Assembly (NCBI RefSeq): GCF_017656155.1
Contig: NZ_JACDOH010000004.1
Coordinates: 62,001 to 126,000 of the forward strand
Length of the DNA: 64,000 nucleotides
Reading direction: 5' to 3'
DNA from: Thermosyntropha sp.
Lineage (GTDB): Bacteria > Bacillota > Syntrophomonadia > Syntrophomonadales > Syntrophomonadaceae
The translations under genes were made by a program, and so were the position numbers. Below are positions 8,214 through 16,123 of the stretch, in pieces. The notes under the pieces are model-generated. The model did no database searches. It was not told where the DNA came from and worked only from the letters and a program-made list of their open reading frames with translations. Every line of letters begins with the position of its first letter. Position 1 is the first letter of the stretch.

Positions 8214-8660
8214 TCACAAGGACTCTAATTTAACTATTTCTGTTAATTTCTCCAGATGGGGAAAAGCCAGTTTAGAACCCCATATTACAAAAGGACGACC
8301 CAAAAGAGGACAGGACATCCGCCTGGATAAAAAACCGCCCAGACGCAAAACCACATTTACGTAAGACATGGTGCAAACCAGAACAAACTCCTTGTCCAGT
8401 TCCATCAAAGCGGTCAAACTGCGCAAAGCCGGCTCAAAGTTGGAATTTTGCGTACCTAATATGTAAATCTCATTCCCTTTCTGGTCTGAACCCACATAAT
8501 AGATCCTGCCAAAATCATCCGGGGTGGTCTTGTCAAATAAAGGCAGTTTCATCATATCCTCTTTAGAAGGTACTTTCCCTTTTTCCAGTTTGCCGGCATG
8601 AATATTGGCGGCCAAAACTGAAGAATGACTCCCGCCATAATCAAAATAAATAAATTTAAT
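8214..8660 (-). CDS. DUF3189-family protein with probable ATT start
   Basis: The protein of 148 residues matches DUF3189 proteins: N-terminal FIYFDYGGSHSS, then LPLFDKTTPDDFGRIYYVG and GNEIYILGTQN. The nearest conventional start, TTG at 8615, would remove the conserved N-terminal strand and the GGSHSS loop. Upstream of it the frame stays open to a TGA three codons before 8660, and no ATG, GTG or TTG occurs in that interval. AGGTGAGG lies about 4-5 bases before the ATT at 8660, giving good spacing. I therefore place the start at ATT, a rare initiator. A sequencing error is the alternative. It is followed by its paralogue in an operon. Biochemical function is unknown. Confidence 0.65.
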   Translation of the reverse strand: MKFIYFDYGGSHSSVLAANIHAGKLEKGKVPSKEDMMKLPLFDKTTPDDFGRIYYVGSDQKGNEIYILGTQNSNFEPALRSLTALMELDKEFVLVCTMSYVNVVLRLGGFLSRRMSCPLLGRPFVIWGSKLAFPHLEKLTEIVKLESL

Positions 8661-8961
8661 TGTTCCTCACCTCTGCATGATCTCCCCTAAAACTGAATCC
8701 TTTATATTCTATTCTGCCTCAACTGGCCGGTCTTATACTAAAATTTGTCCCATCTTCTTATTTCCTATTTTATCTATTTCAAACAATTACTACCTGCTAT
8801 TTCTTTTCGCAAGTTCAAATTAAGTTTTACTGTATACAGTTGAAAGCAAATTGTCGCGTCCTTTTTCACCATTTTACAAGATATATAAAAGAAACGCGTA
8901 AAGTAAAAAAATAGATCATTTGAAGCTACCTGCAAGATCAGGATAGTAAAATAAACAAAAA

Positions 8962-8986
8962 GATGCCCCCTTTAGAATAGGGCATC
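8962..8986 (-). terminator. Intrinsic terminator of sigma/anti-sigma operon
   Basis: Read on the minus strand, GATGCCC pairs with GGGCATC around a short loop and is followed by TTTTTGTTTATTTT. It lies 20 bases after the stop of the anti-sigma gene. Confidence 0.8.
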
Positions 8987-9006
8987 CTGTAAGCTTATTC
9001 TTCCTT

Positions 9007-10047
9007 TTAAAACTTATCTATTACTATTCCTAAAGTTGCTGCTTTTATATAACCTTCATCCCTCAACAGCTTCATGGAAGCAGTATCTCCCGTAACTACT
9101 ACTCCTATAATTCTGATATTATCTTTAGTAACCTCTCCCTTATCACTGCTCAACCTGTCATACAGCCTCTGGAATTGTGCCTGATAGCGGTTTTTATGAT
9201 TTAAACCAAAATTAATTGCATTGATGAAAGAACGGCGGGGATCTTCTATGGTTATTCCGCAGGCATCAACTCCTTTCATGCCATATACCTCATTGGCAAA
9301 CAAAACCTCTGGTTCTTGATATATTTTCTCACCAATTTTCTGCCCATCCTTGCCTCTTAATTCTTCATAATGTCCCTGCATTCCGCTCAAATCTTCCTCA
9401 TTATAGGTATCTACCCAATACCAGACTGTCTTTATTTCATCAGGAAGCATTGCTCGCACTTCTTCGAAACTGTAATCCCGGTCAAAGGAAAGCGCCAGTT
9501 CAAGGTATTTATTCTCCCCGATCTCTTCCAGCAGAGCAAGATCGTTTTGGTAGTTTCCATACTCAATACGGGGATGATAAAACTTCATTTCCCTGTGTCC
9601 GACCCGGTTATAATAAGTATGCTCCTCTCTAAATTCGATACGGGTCAATTGCCCTCTGGCTGAATGGCCGGAAATACCTGAAACAACGGGAACAATATTA
9701 TACCGGATTTTGTAAGTCCCATTATATACAGCCCTGTTGCCAACAATCCTGTGCGTAACATACTCCAGCTCTCCTGTAAGAAAACCATCATCAGTCTGAT
9801 ACTGACTCATATATGTGTTGGGTCTGGCCACCAAGTCAAAATTCTGTTCACTTGCCAATTCATCATTGGATATACGGTTTAACATTCCCGCGTTGATAAC
9901 AACAATTGCTGCACTTAACAGTAAAAAAACAAGTAAACTGACAGCAATTGTCCGAAGTAAAGTAAATGCTTTAGCCCTTCGCAATATCTTTCTGGTTTCA
10001 CTGCTATTAAAGTCAAAGGTTTCGGTCAGTTTTTTCTCGTCATTCAT
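9007..10047 (-). CDS. Membrane-anchored anti-sigma factor
   Basis: This 346-residue protein has a short cytoplasmic N-terminus (about residues 1-32), one membrane helix (residues 33-53), and a large outer domain. It matches the sigma factor regulator family: an N-terminal segment starting DFNSSETRKILRRAK and a C-terminal domain in which the chain speaks of NTVWYW-type strands and a final lobe. It is expected to hold the ECF sigma factor at the membrane until a surface signal releases it. The ATG overlaps the end of the sigma gene by 8 bases (ATGAATGA), so the pair is translationally coupled. The stimulus is unknown. The family call comes from architecture and position. Confidence 0.8.
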   Translation of the reverse strand: MNDEKKLTETFDFNSSETRKILRRAKAFTLLRTIAVSLLVFLLLSAAIVVINAGMLNRISNDELASEQNFDLVARPNTYMSQYQTDDGFLTGELEYVTHRIVGNRAVYNGTYKIRYNIVPVVSGISGHSARGQLTRIEFREEHTYYNRVGHREMKFYHPRIEYGNYQNDLALLEEIGENKYLELALSFDRDYSFEEVRAMLPDEIKTVWYWVDTYNEEDLSGMQGHYEELRGKDGQKIGEKIYQEPEVLFANEVYGMKGVDACGITIEDPRRSFINAINFGLNHKNRYQAQFQRLYDRLSSDKGEVTKDNIRIIGVVVTGDTASMKLLRDEGYIKAATLGIVIDKF

Positions 10048-10555
10048 AATTCAGCCCCCTCCAGGTATCTTTAAATCTTTGTTTGGCCCTGTAAAGATAA
10101 GTCCTCACCGTTTGTTCGCTGATGTCCAGCAATTCCGCTATTTCCCGATAGGAAAGTTCTACCATGTACTTTAAAACCAGCAGGTTTTTATATACTGGAC
10201 TTAGATCATTCAACACCCGGGCTACTTGTTTCTTCCTCTCATTGTCCAGAACATAATTTTCCGGAAGATAATCTGCTGCCGGCATATTGTTCAAAATACT
10301 TTCCATCTCCAGCGAAGCCAGCGGAAGCTTCTTATTTTTTCTGCACAAGTCATAGTAGCTATTCAAGGCAACCTTAAAAAGCCAGGAAGCCATTTTATCA
10401 GGATCAACAGTTTCCAGATGAACAATAGCTTTAAAAAAAGTATCCTGCACAATATCCTCAGCATCAGCAGGGCTGCAGCCTATTTTAACAAGGTATTTGT
10501 AAATGATGTTCATTTTACTCGCAAACATTTTTTCCAATAATACTTCATTATCCAT
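10040..10555 (-). CDS. ECF-type RNA polymerase sigma factor
   Basis: This 171-residue sigma-70 family protein contains only regions 2 and 4. Region 2 has the core-binding and -10-recognising segment DAEDIVQDTFFKAI and SWLFKVALNSYYD. Region 4 is a helix-turn-helix, LSYREIAELLDISEQTVRTY, near the C-terminus. Size and layout match the extracytoplasmic-function group (SigW/SigM/SigX type). The anti-sigma gene follows with an 8-base overlap. A regulon cannot be read from this window. I saw GAAAC and CGT elements upstream on the minus strand but not with the usual spacing, so autoregulation is unproven. Confidence 0.92.
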   Translation of the reverse strand: MDNEVLLEKMFASKMNIIYKYLVKIGCSPADAEDIVQDTFFKAIVHLETVDPDKMASWLFKVALNSYYDLCRKNKKLPLASLEMESILNNMPAADYLPENYVLDNERKKQVARVLNDLSPVYKNLLVLKYMVELSYREIAELLDISEQTVRTYLYRAKQRFKDTWRGLNYE

Positions 10556-11039
10556 CTCCGCCTCCCAAACACTTTAAATAATTGGAATGCATTCCCTGTC
10601 AGTCATTTATATAACGGTTCAGTTTCGAAAAAGTATACAACTTCTAAGTAAAATTTTAAAATCCATTTCGGGTTAGGATCGTATCAACCCTTTACAGGAT
10701 CCTTTCAGCCGGGATTCCTCTTCCTGGTTATTTACACCTCCAAAACGGGTATTTACGAATTTTACAAGGGAATATCTTGACGTAAAGGAAATCTTAAACC
10801 TTAAAATCAACTGTGGAAATTTAGAGCTTAAGATCAGATCAGCCGGTTATAAAAATGTGGGAAACAGTATCAGGGGATAAAAATTCAGGAGAAATGCCTA
10901 CATACCTTTTGGAGGTCAATGTCCATACTCCGGTATTATAACTTACCCTAAATAAGCAAAGGATGTTTATTTCATTGCTATTATTAAGCGATTTAATAAG
11001 AGATGTAGTAATATTAATACTTTACGGCTCCAGCACCTG
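10556..11039. other. Non-coding stretch with a possible gene remnant
   Basis: No intact gene is seen. A plus-strand frame around 10770-10880 reads DVKEILNLKINCGNLELKI and then a stop. This resembles the strand repeats of DUF4097-type surface proteins, which would make it a decayed fragment. Other frames are closed. The similarity is short and uncertain. Confidence 0.25.
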
Positions 11040-11068
11040 TTGACCCTTATAAACCCTTCTGGTATTAT
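11040..11068 (+). promoter_or_regulatory. Sigma-A-type promoter
   Basis: TTGACC and TATTAT are separated by 17 bases, a near-consensus vegetative promoter. It lies about 115 bases upstream of a 53-residue membrane protein. The intervening leader holds a small GC hairpin (GGGCTTAAGCCT). Confidence 0.55.
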
Positions 11069-11182
11069 AATACAAATATCGGAAATAAAATCCAGGCATT
11101 ATGGGGCTTAAGCCTCTCCTACATTGAGATAGGCATTTTTAGTAAAATAATCGACCATAATTGATGAAAGGAGGACAAAATA

Positions 11183-11344
11183 TTGACTGGCTCAATACTA
11201 TACATAATTATACTTTTGTTTATGTATGCTTTAATAATCGGCGCATTGATTATAATGATTAAGACTATATATCAAAAACACAAGATCAGCCAAGAAATTT
11301 TGCACAATATGGAAGAGCTTATTAAGCTAATCAAAGAAAAGTAA
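11183..11344 (+). CDS. Small single-pass membrane protein
   Basis: This 53-residue peptide starts at TTG 11183 with AAAGGAGG 8 bases upstream, a strong ribosome site. It has one membrane helix (about residues 5-27, very Ile- and Leu-rich) and a charged C-terminal helix, EILHNMEELIKLIKEK, that is amphipathic and could form a coiled coil. It stands alone with its own promoter at 11040. I do not recognise it. Small proteins of this form include membrane-bound regulators and toxin-like peptides, but nothing here distinguishes them. Confidence 0.6.
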   Translation: MTGSILYIIILLFMYALIIGALIIMIKTIYQKHKISQEILHNMEELIKLIKEK

Positions 11345-11415
11345 ATTACAAATCACAATAAGAGTTGAGTAATTCTGCCGGCGTTTTTTTCATAAAAAAT
11401 CTTTTCCTTTTTATT

Positions 11416-11456
11416 TCTCCTGAAAGGATACATTTTGCATAAGCCTTTTCGGGAGA
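11416..11456. other. Long-loop inverted repeat
   Basis: TCTCCTGAAAGG pairs with CCTTTTCGGGAGA (one bulge and one G-T pair) across a loop of about 16 bases. It lies 70 bases after the small membrane protein gene and is followed by TTTTTATTTATTTTTT a few bases later. It may be a weak terminator for that gene. Confidence 0.35.
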
Positions 11457-11649
11457 TTGCCCAATTTTTATTTATTTTTTAGCCAATAACAGATTGCTTA
11501 ATTTTTATTGTGGTTGATGACAGGACCTGAAACAGAAGCAGTATATGGTTCCTATATCCTCGGAGAAATAAAATATAATAACACCCTTGGGTTCGATACC
11601 CTCCTGCAGTCGGTTAAAATTTCTTCCCTGTAACAATGAGCATAGGAAA

Positions 11650-12202
11650 TCAATATATGATTTGGTCTGGGAGACGGTGCTTATTAGCACCATTTATTCC
11701 TTCGCAGGGTAATTTTAGTATCACGGTCGTCTGCCGGTTTGACAATACCTCAATATCTCCTCCGTATTTATCTATCAGGATCTTGACCAGATATAAACCG
11801 TATCCTCTGGAGCAGGGATCCTTAGTAGAAAATCCCGGCTCAAATATTTTAGCCTTATCAGCGATTACAGCACCGTTATTTTCTATGTAAACCCAGTAGT
11901 ATCCGTCCTCATACAGGAATTCTATGATTACCCGGGGGGTTAACATCATAAATCGCAGCTTCTATAGCGTTGTCCAAGAGATTACCTAGAATACTGTTTA
12001 AACCCCAGGGGGGTATATTAATCCTGGAGATATCGCACTTTACAGCAACAGCAAATTCTATACCCTGCGATTGTGCAATATTACGTTTAGTATTTAGCAA
12101 ACCCATTACCGCAGGGTGTCCAGTATCAAGCATGTTTTCTGCACATCGATATTCTTCAGCTTCATATCTGATCGGTTCCTTCCTCCAAGTCATAGATAAC
12201 AA
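11650..12202 (-). pseudogene. Decayed AgrC-type kinase, second agr locus
   Basis: Two minus-strand frames together encode a GHKL kinase domain clearly related to the kinase at 5342. Shared stretches include LLNTK, GIEFAVAVKC, NIPPWGLNSILGNLLDNAIEAA and GYGLYLVKILIDKYGG. The frames are split at a six-G run (11934-11939; removing one base restores the frame). The two membrane helices and the H-box are missing: relative to the intact copy about 120 N-terminal residues are deleted, and homology resumes right after the end of the receptor-like gene. No AgrB, AgrD or LytTR gene follows. It cannot act as a kinase. Confidence 0.8.
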
Positions 12203-12641
12203 AATTATTGCGCCGAATCAGTATAAATAGGGCTAACGCAATTAGCAAAACTGGTACAAACGCTAATATATTGAGCCCTGGATGTAATGCGAGGTCTCTC
12301 ACAGTCTTTGACGTCATTTTCAGGAACAGGGGCAGACATACTCCCTCAATAACCCCAAGAAGCATAAACCCGAGCAGTGATGCAGCCAAGCTGTGCAGGA
12401 TATCAGTATGTGCGATAACAGTAACTAAAAATGCCACGGTTATTATCAAGATTATCGTGTGTAACCCAAATGCTACACTGCTTTGTCTTAAGAAATAAGT
12501 TATAAAACCTGCTATAAACGCTACTAATAAGGCTTTTTTCAGGTCTAAATTTAATCCAAACAGCCCAAACCCCAATTCTATTACCAGCAGTGTTTGAGGC
12601 ACGGATATTAATAAAATGCCATACCATGGCAGGGGATACAT
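12162..12641 (-). CDS. Second AgrC-like membrane receptor subunit
   Basis: This intact 159-residue frame encodes a polytopic membrane protein homologous along its whole length to the one at 4867 (shared ISxPQTL, ASLLGxMLxGVIE and a C-terminal FVIYDL). The ATG has GGAGTGG upstream. Its partner kinase is deleted and frameshifted, and the remaining agr genes are absent, so this gene has lost its pathway. It may be a recent orphan, or could still interact with the intact kinase. The 3' end overlaps the kinase remnant by about 40 bases. Confidence 0.65.
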   Translation of the reverse strand: MYPLPWYGILLISVPQTLLVIELGFGLFGLNLDLKKALLVAFIAGFITYFLRQSSVAFGLHTIILIITVAFLVTVIAHTDILHSLAASLLGFMLLGVIEGVCLPLFLKMTSKTVRDLALHPGLNILAFVPVLLIALALFILIRRNNFVIYDLEEGTDQI

Positions 12642-12702
12642 TTAACCACTCCTCTAGTTAACTTACTTACAAGTATATGGTCATATGGTAACTTTTGTAT
12701 AC

Positions 12703-12741
12703 ACATACATGTGGTAAGAGGGCCATTTTTGCTCGTAATTG
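12703..12741 (+). promoter_or_regulatory. Second copy of the agr-associated block
   Basis: About 32 of 39 bases match the block at 4736, including a perfect ACATACATGTGGT and CCATTTTTG, and GTAAxTG. It lies 62 bases upstream of the second receptor gene (minus strand), but in the opposite relative orientation from the first copy, and about 265 bases before the plus-strand membrane protein at 13004. This suggests a regulator site that serves one or both directions. Confidence 0.4.
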
Positions 12742-13003
12742 GTTACTTATTATAGAGGAAAAACGGAAATCTTGTTTAATTAATAAAAAAGTATACCAAA
12801 ATTACAACAAGTAAAGGGCATTGATAAAAACGACATTACGCAATTTATATATTCTAATAATAGATCTACAGGTATTGATTTATCGGCTATTGTTTAAGAC
12901 AAATATCGATATAATTTCTTTTTTTTAAATACTCAATTAGAAGCCCGCATTAAGCCAAGCATAAATTAAATATTAAAAAAATAGATAAAGGGGATTAAAT
13001 AAG

Positions 13004-13543
13004 TTGAATTTAAATAAATTCCTCGGTTTTCTTTTATATATAGTTTCTTTTATAATATTGCTTAAATTGGGCGATATGGTTTCTTTTCGTCTTCAAGATC
13101 AAACGCCTGATCATTGGCCTTATAAAAGATTCTACTATATTTTCTCAATACTCCATCCTTTTATAATAGGTCTTATATTTGCCGTTCCCCATTTCCTCTC
13201 GAAAACTAAACAATCAGGGGTATGGACTTTTGACTGGATAATATTTCTGGCAATCTGTATTCCTGCCTTATACGCTTTAATCACACCTTGGATTCCAAAA
13301 TCACTATATCCTTTTTGGCCTTTACGAAACTGCTTTTCTTATTATTGGCATAACATAACTGCTATAATATTTGGTTACTTCTTTTTAGAATCATTCAAAA
13401 AGAACAAACCAGTTGAAACCTTTTCCCGTTTTTTTGGCTATTTCGTGTATATGATTATATTCTTGACGATAATTAAATCAGGGGATAATGGCTGTGGCTA
13501 TTATTTAACCGAGTTAGCCTTTTCCGGCAGGGCAAAACTTTAA
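13004..13543 (+). CDS. Membrane protein of unknown function, possibly truncated
   Basis: This 179-residue protein starts at TTG 13004 with AAAGGGGA upstream. It has about five hydrophobic helices and is rich in Phe, Tyr and Trp. The segments GFLLYIVSFIILLKLGD and GYFVYMIIFLTIIKSGD, at the two ends, look like an internal repeat. I do not recognise the family. The C-terminus (AFSGRAKL) runs to the edge of an IS-like remnant on the other strand, so the natural 3' end may be lost. It is the plus-strand gene downstream of the second agr-associated block, which makes it a possible target. Confidence 0.55.
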   Translation: MNLNKFLGFLLYIVSFIILLKLGDMVSFRLQDQTPDHWPYKRFYYIFSILHPFIIGLIFAVPHFLSKTKQSGVWTFDWIIFLAICIPALYALITPWIPKSLYPFWPLRNCFSYYWHNITAIIFGYFFLESFKKNKPVETFSRFFGYFVYMIIFLTIIKSGDNGCGYYLTELAFSGRAKL

Positions 13544-13752
13544 TAATGATAAGTGTAGAACTTGCGGCGTTTGTAGACTTCCATAGCACAGCCACACCAA
13601 GGGCATTTAATATTAAGCTGCTTATGTCGACTTGCTTCAGGGACAAATTGAGTACGGCATTTTTTACAGCAATATTTTTGACGACCTTTATAATCGCGGC
13701 CGTATTTCCAAAGAGAATTACTTGAACACTTAGGACAGGATAAGTTACCCAT
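13540..13752 (-). pseudogene. Zinc-ribbon fragment of an IS transposase
   Basis: The 70-residue frame holds two zinc-binding Cys pairs, CPKCSSNSLWKYGRDYKGR followed by CCKKC, and a further CPWCG motif near the C-terminus. This layout is the N-terminal zinc ribbon of IS1-type (InsA-like) transposases. The catalytic part is missing. A good ribosome site (AAGGAGG) precedes the ATG. An 11-base inverted repeat, CGTAGAACCTC at about 13756 and GAGGTTCTACG at about 13822, lies just upstream and may be an element end or operator. Probably the stub of an old insertion that also shortened the neighbouring plus-strand gene. Confidence 0.55.
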
Positions 13753-13886
13753 TTTCGTAGAACCTCCTTTGTTTATGTTTGGGGGTGAAGCTGGTAACTT
13801 ACACCAACAGCATAAACACTGAGGTTCTACGATTGCAAATATGATTTAAGTTAACAGAACTCCAAAATAGCAAGGAGAGATAATTA

Positions 13887-14747
13887 ATGAAAACATATTT
13901 GGACTGTATTCCCTGTTTTATAAGGCAGACAATAGAAGCCTTGAGATTTGTTACTGATGACCCCCGTTTACAGGAAAAGATAATAAAAGAAATTCTGATA
14001 GAAACTTCGCAGCTTGATCTGCGTCAGTCTCCGCCCTACATGGCACACCGAATACATGAGTTCATTCGCAATTTCACCGGAATAAAAGACCCGTATAAAG
14101 AAGTAAAGGAGAGGTTTAATCGGGCTGCACTGGAAATGTACCCAAAGTTAAAGGAAATAGTTAAAAATTCTCCTGATCCGATAGAAAAAGCTATAAAAAT
14201 ATCTATTGCCGGAAACATTATAGATTTTGGGGTGACAGCAGATATTGATGAAAAAATGGTGGAAAAAACCCTAGAAAGCTGTCTGAAGCAGGAGCTTCCT
14301 GCTGATAACTTGCAGAAATTTAAAGAAAGTATTTCTAAGGCTGAGCGTATTCTTTTTTTAGGGGATAATGCGGGTGAAATAGTATTTGACCGCGTTTTGT
14401 TGGAAGAAATGCCGCTGGAAAAGATAGTTTATGCAGTAAAAGGTGCTCCTATAATAAATGATGCCACACTGGAAGATGCAGAAACAGTCGGACTTACGGA
14501 CATAGTAAGAGTAATAAGTAATGGGACTGATGCGCCAGGAACTATTTTGGAACTCTGCTCAGATGATTTTTTACGGGAGTTTAGTAAAGCTGACCTTGTT
14601 ATAGCCAAAGGACAGGCAAATTATGAAACATTGAGCGAGGTAAAAGATAAAGAAATTTTTTTCCTGCTGAAAGTAAAGTGTCCTGTTCTTGCTGCTGACC
14701 TGGGCTGTGAAACAGGAGAAATAATAGTTAAGAATAACCGTGGATAA
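13887..14747 (+). CDS. DUF89/ARMT1-like damage-control phosphatase
   Basis: This 286-residue protein belongs to the DUF89 family, metal-dependent phosphatases thought to remove damaged or excess phosphometabolites. Visible signatures are the N-terminal CIPCFIRQ, the central LFLGDNAGEIVFDRVLLE (the metal- and phosphate-binding GDNAGE loop), KGAPIINDAT, and ISNGTDAPG with DLVIAKGQANYE. Length is usual for the small bacterial and archaeal subgroup. GGAGAG precedes the ATG. It stands alone. The substrate cannot be read from the sequence. Confidence 0.88.
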   Translation: MKTYLDCIPCFIRQTIEALRFVTDDPRLQEKIIKEILIETSQLDLRQSPPYMAHRIHEFIRNFTGIKDPYKEVKERFNRAALEMYPKLKEIVKNSPDPIEKAIKISIAGNIIDFGVTADIDEKMVEKTLESCLKQELPADNLQKFKESISKAERILFLGDNAGEIVFDRVLLEEMPLEKIVYAVKGAPIINDATLEDAETVGLTDIVRVISNGTDAPGTILELCSDDFLREFSKADLVIAKGQANYETLSEVKDKEIFFLLKVKCPVLAADLGCETGEIIVKNNRG

Positions 14748-14861
14748 AACAAAAACTGTTGTTTGTAATTCGTATTATTCGGATAGATTTTCTCTAAAGG
14801 TATTAAGGATTAGCCAGCTACTTCAATTTAACAACTGTCCTTTCCTGATAAAAATAATAAA

Positions 14862-14893
14862 GACCGCTTTCAAATATTAAAGTGAAAACGGTC
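14862..14893 (-). terminator. Intrinsic terminator of amidase gene
   Basis: On the minus strand GACCGTTTTCA pairs with TGAAAGCGGTC and is followed by TTTATTATTTTTAT, 35 bases after the stop of the acetamidase gene. Confidence 0.75.
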
Positions 14894-14927
14894 AAATATA
14901 TACAAATTCGGATATTTACCAATCAGA

Positions 14928-15824
14928 CTAAAACTTAAGATTATAGTTTTGCATGATATTTTTGGATATACCCATACGCACAGTTTTCAACGGATCCACA
15001 ACCTGACATATCTCCATATTTCCAACAGCGCTAAGTAACGAAACTATCTCGTGCATGTTCATATCAGTTCGCTTGCACAAAAACTGAATCATACCTTTAA
15101 GAGCGAAATCAGAAGCTTCATCAAGATCTTCAGCAGAAGCAATAACATAAAAGCTCTCTTCCGTCTCTAAAACAGGCCATTCCTCGCTTTTATTTTTAAT
15201 TAAATCAACCTTGACAGTTACCTTACCAGGTATCTCTACTCCAGTTACCGATACTTCTCCATCACCCATTACAGCATGGAGATCGCCCATAGCCAATAAA
15301 GCCCCCTCAACCCAAACGGGCAGATAAAGGGTTGTACCTTTGCCTATCAACTTAGTATCCATGTTTCCTCCGTGTTTACCTGGAGTTCCACAAGGAATAT
15401 CATCATTGGCTGGTGCAGTCCCAATAACCCCTATCATAGGTCGGATAGGAATACTTATTTTTTCGTTAAAAACTGCTTTGCCATTTTTAATTGGTACTAT
15501 CTTTGTCTCACTTTTTTCGATAAGATCTCCGGCTGCCCCCATACCAGGCACAGTAACCATACAACCCTGATCAGCAATCTCTATATCTTCAATATAGACT
15601 ACGAGAGTATCACCAGGCCTTGCTCCTTTTATGGCAAGCGGACCGGTTGCAGGATTTATGGTTGCCCAACCAACTGCTTCAAAAAGATCTGCTTCTGTCT
15701 GAATTTGATTACTAAAACAATCTTTAGTATAAAATATAACAGTTTCTCCTGGCTCTGCTTCTGCTACTGGAGCATTATTCGGGCTAAGTGAATATACTAC
15801 TTGTTCGTCAGTTATGGTTAACAC
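14928..15824 (-). CDS. Acetamidase/formamidase family protein
   Basis: This 298-residue protein matches the FmdA/AmdA family, cytosolic hydrolases that release ammonia from small amides. Typical features are ATGPLAIKGARPGDTLVVYI, GCMVTVPGMG, GVIGTAPA, and CGTPGKHGGNMD followed by LPVWVEGALLAMGDLHAVMGDGEV, which contain the metal-binding Asp and His residues. The length is usual for the bacterial form. A ribosome site (GGGAGGG) precedes the ATG. It is transcribed alone with its own terminator. Acetamide or formamide as substrate is the family default and is not shown here. Confidence 0.9.
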   Translation of the reverse strand: MLTITDEQVVYSLSPNNAPVAEAEPGETVIFYTKDCFSNQIQTEADLFEAVGWATINPATGPLAIKGARPGDTLVVYIEDIEIADQGCMVTVPGMGAAGDLIEKSETKIVPIKNGKAVFNEKISIPIRPMIGVIGTAPANDDIPCGTPGKHGGNMDTKLIGKGTTLYLPVWVEGALLAMGDLHAVMGDGEVSVTGVEIPGKVTVKVDLIKNKSEEWPVLETEESFYVIASAEDLDEASDFALKGMIQFLCKRTDMNMHEIVSLLSAVGNMEICQVVDPLKTVRMGISKNIMQNYNLKF

Positions 15825-16082
15825 AGCTCTCCCTCCCTTAATTAATATTTTATTCTTCCAATATCTAATTTCATTGTAATCCTTTCTTATGTTTATTTGT
15901 TATTAGTATTTATAATTAATACATAAAAAATTATTATATTGTGAATTTTTCACAATTCAAACTTTTCCCAAACTGGAAATGGTATATTAATGAAAAAATT
16001 CCCATTTTCCGCTCAAATACAGAGATGCAAAATTTTTAATTTTTTTATCATAAATTATCTATATAAAATAATGATTTTCTGC

Positions 16083-16088
16083 TATAAT
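16083..16088 (+). promoter_or_regulatory. Extended -10 promoter element
   Basis: TGCTATAAT, a consensus extended -10 box, lies 35 bases upstream of the decarboxylase start. No clear -35 box is visible, as expected for an extended -10 promoter. Confidence 0.5.
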
Positions 16089-16123
16089 ATCATTTTGGTA
16101 ACCTGAGAAAGGAGTAAGGGGAA

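Noticed and set aside
10590-10640. ECF-sigma autoregulated promoter
   Set aside because: GAAAC and CGT occur upstream of the sigma gene, but without the usual 16-17 base spacing.
11505-11693. Minus-strand frame downstream of the kinase remnant, considered as a lost AgrB, PAS or LytTR piece
   Set aside because: GVIIFYFSEDIGTIYC slightly resembles PAS or LytTR strands, but the match is too short and no catalytic motif is present.
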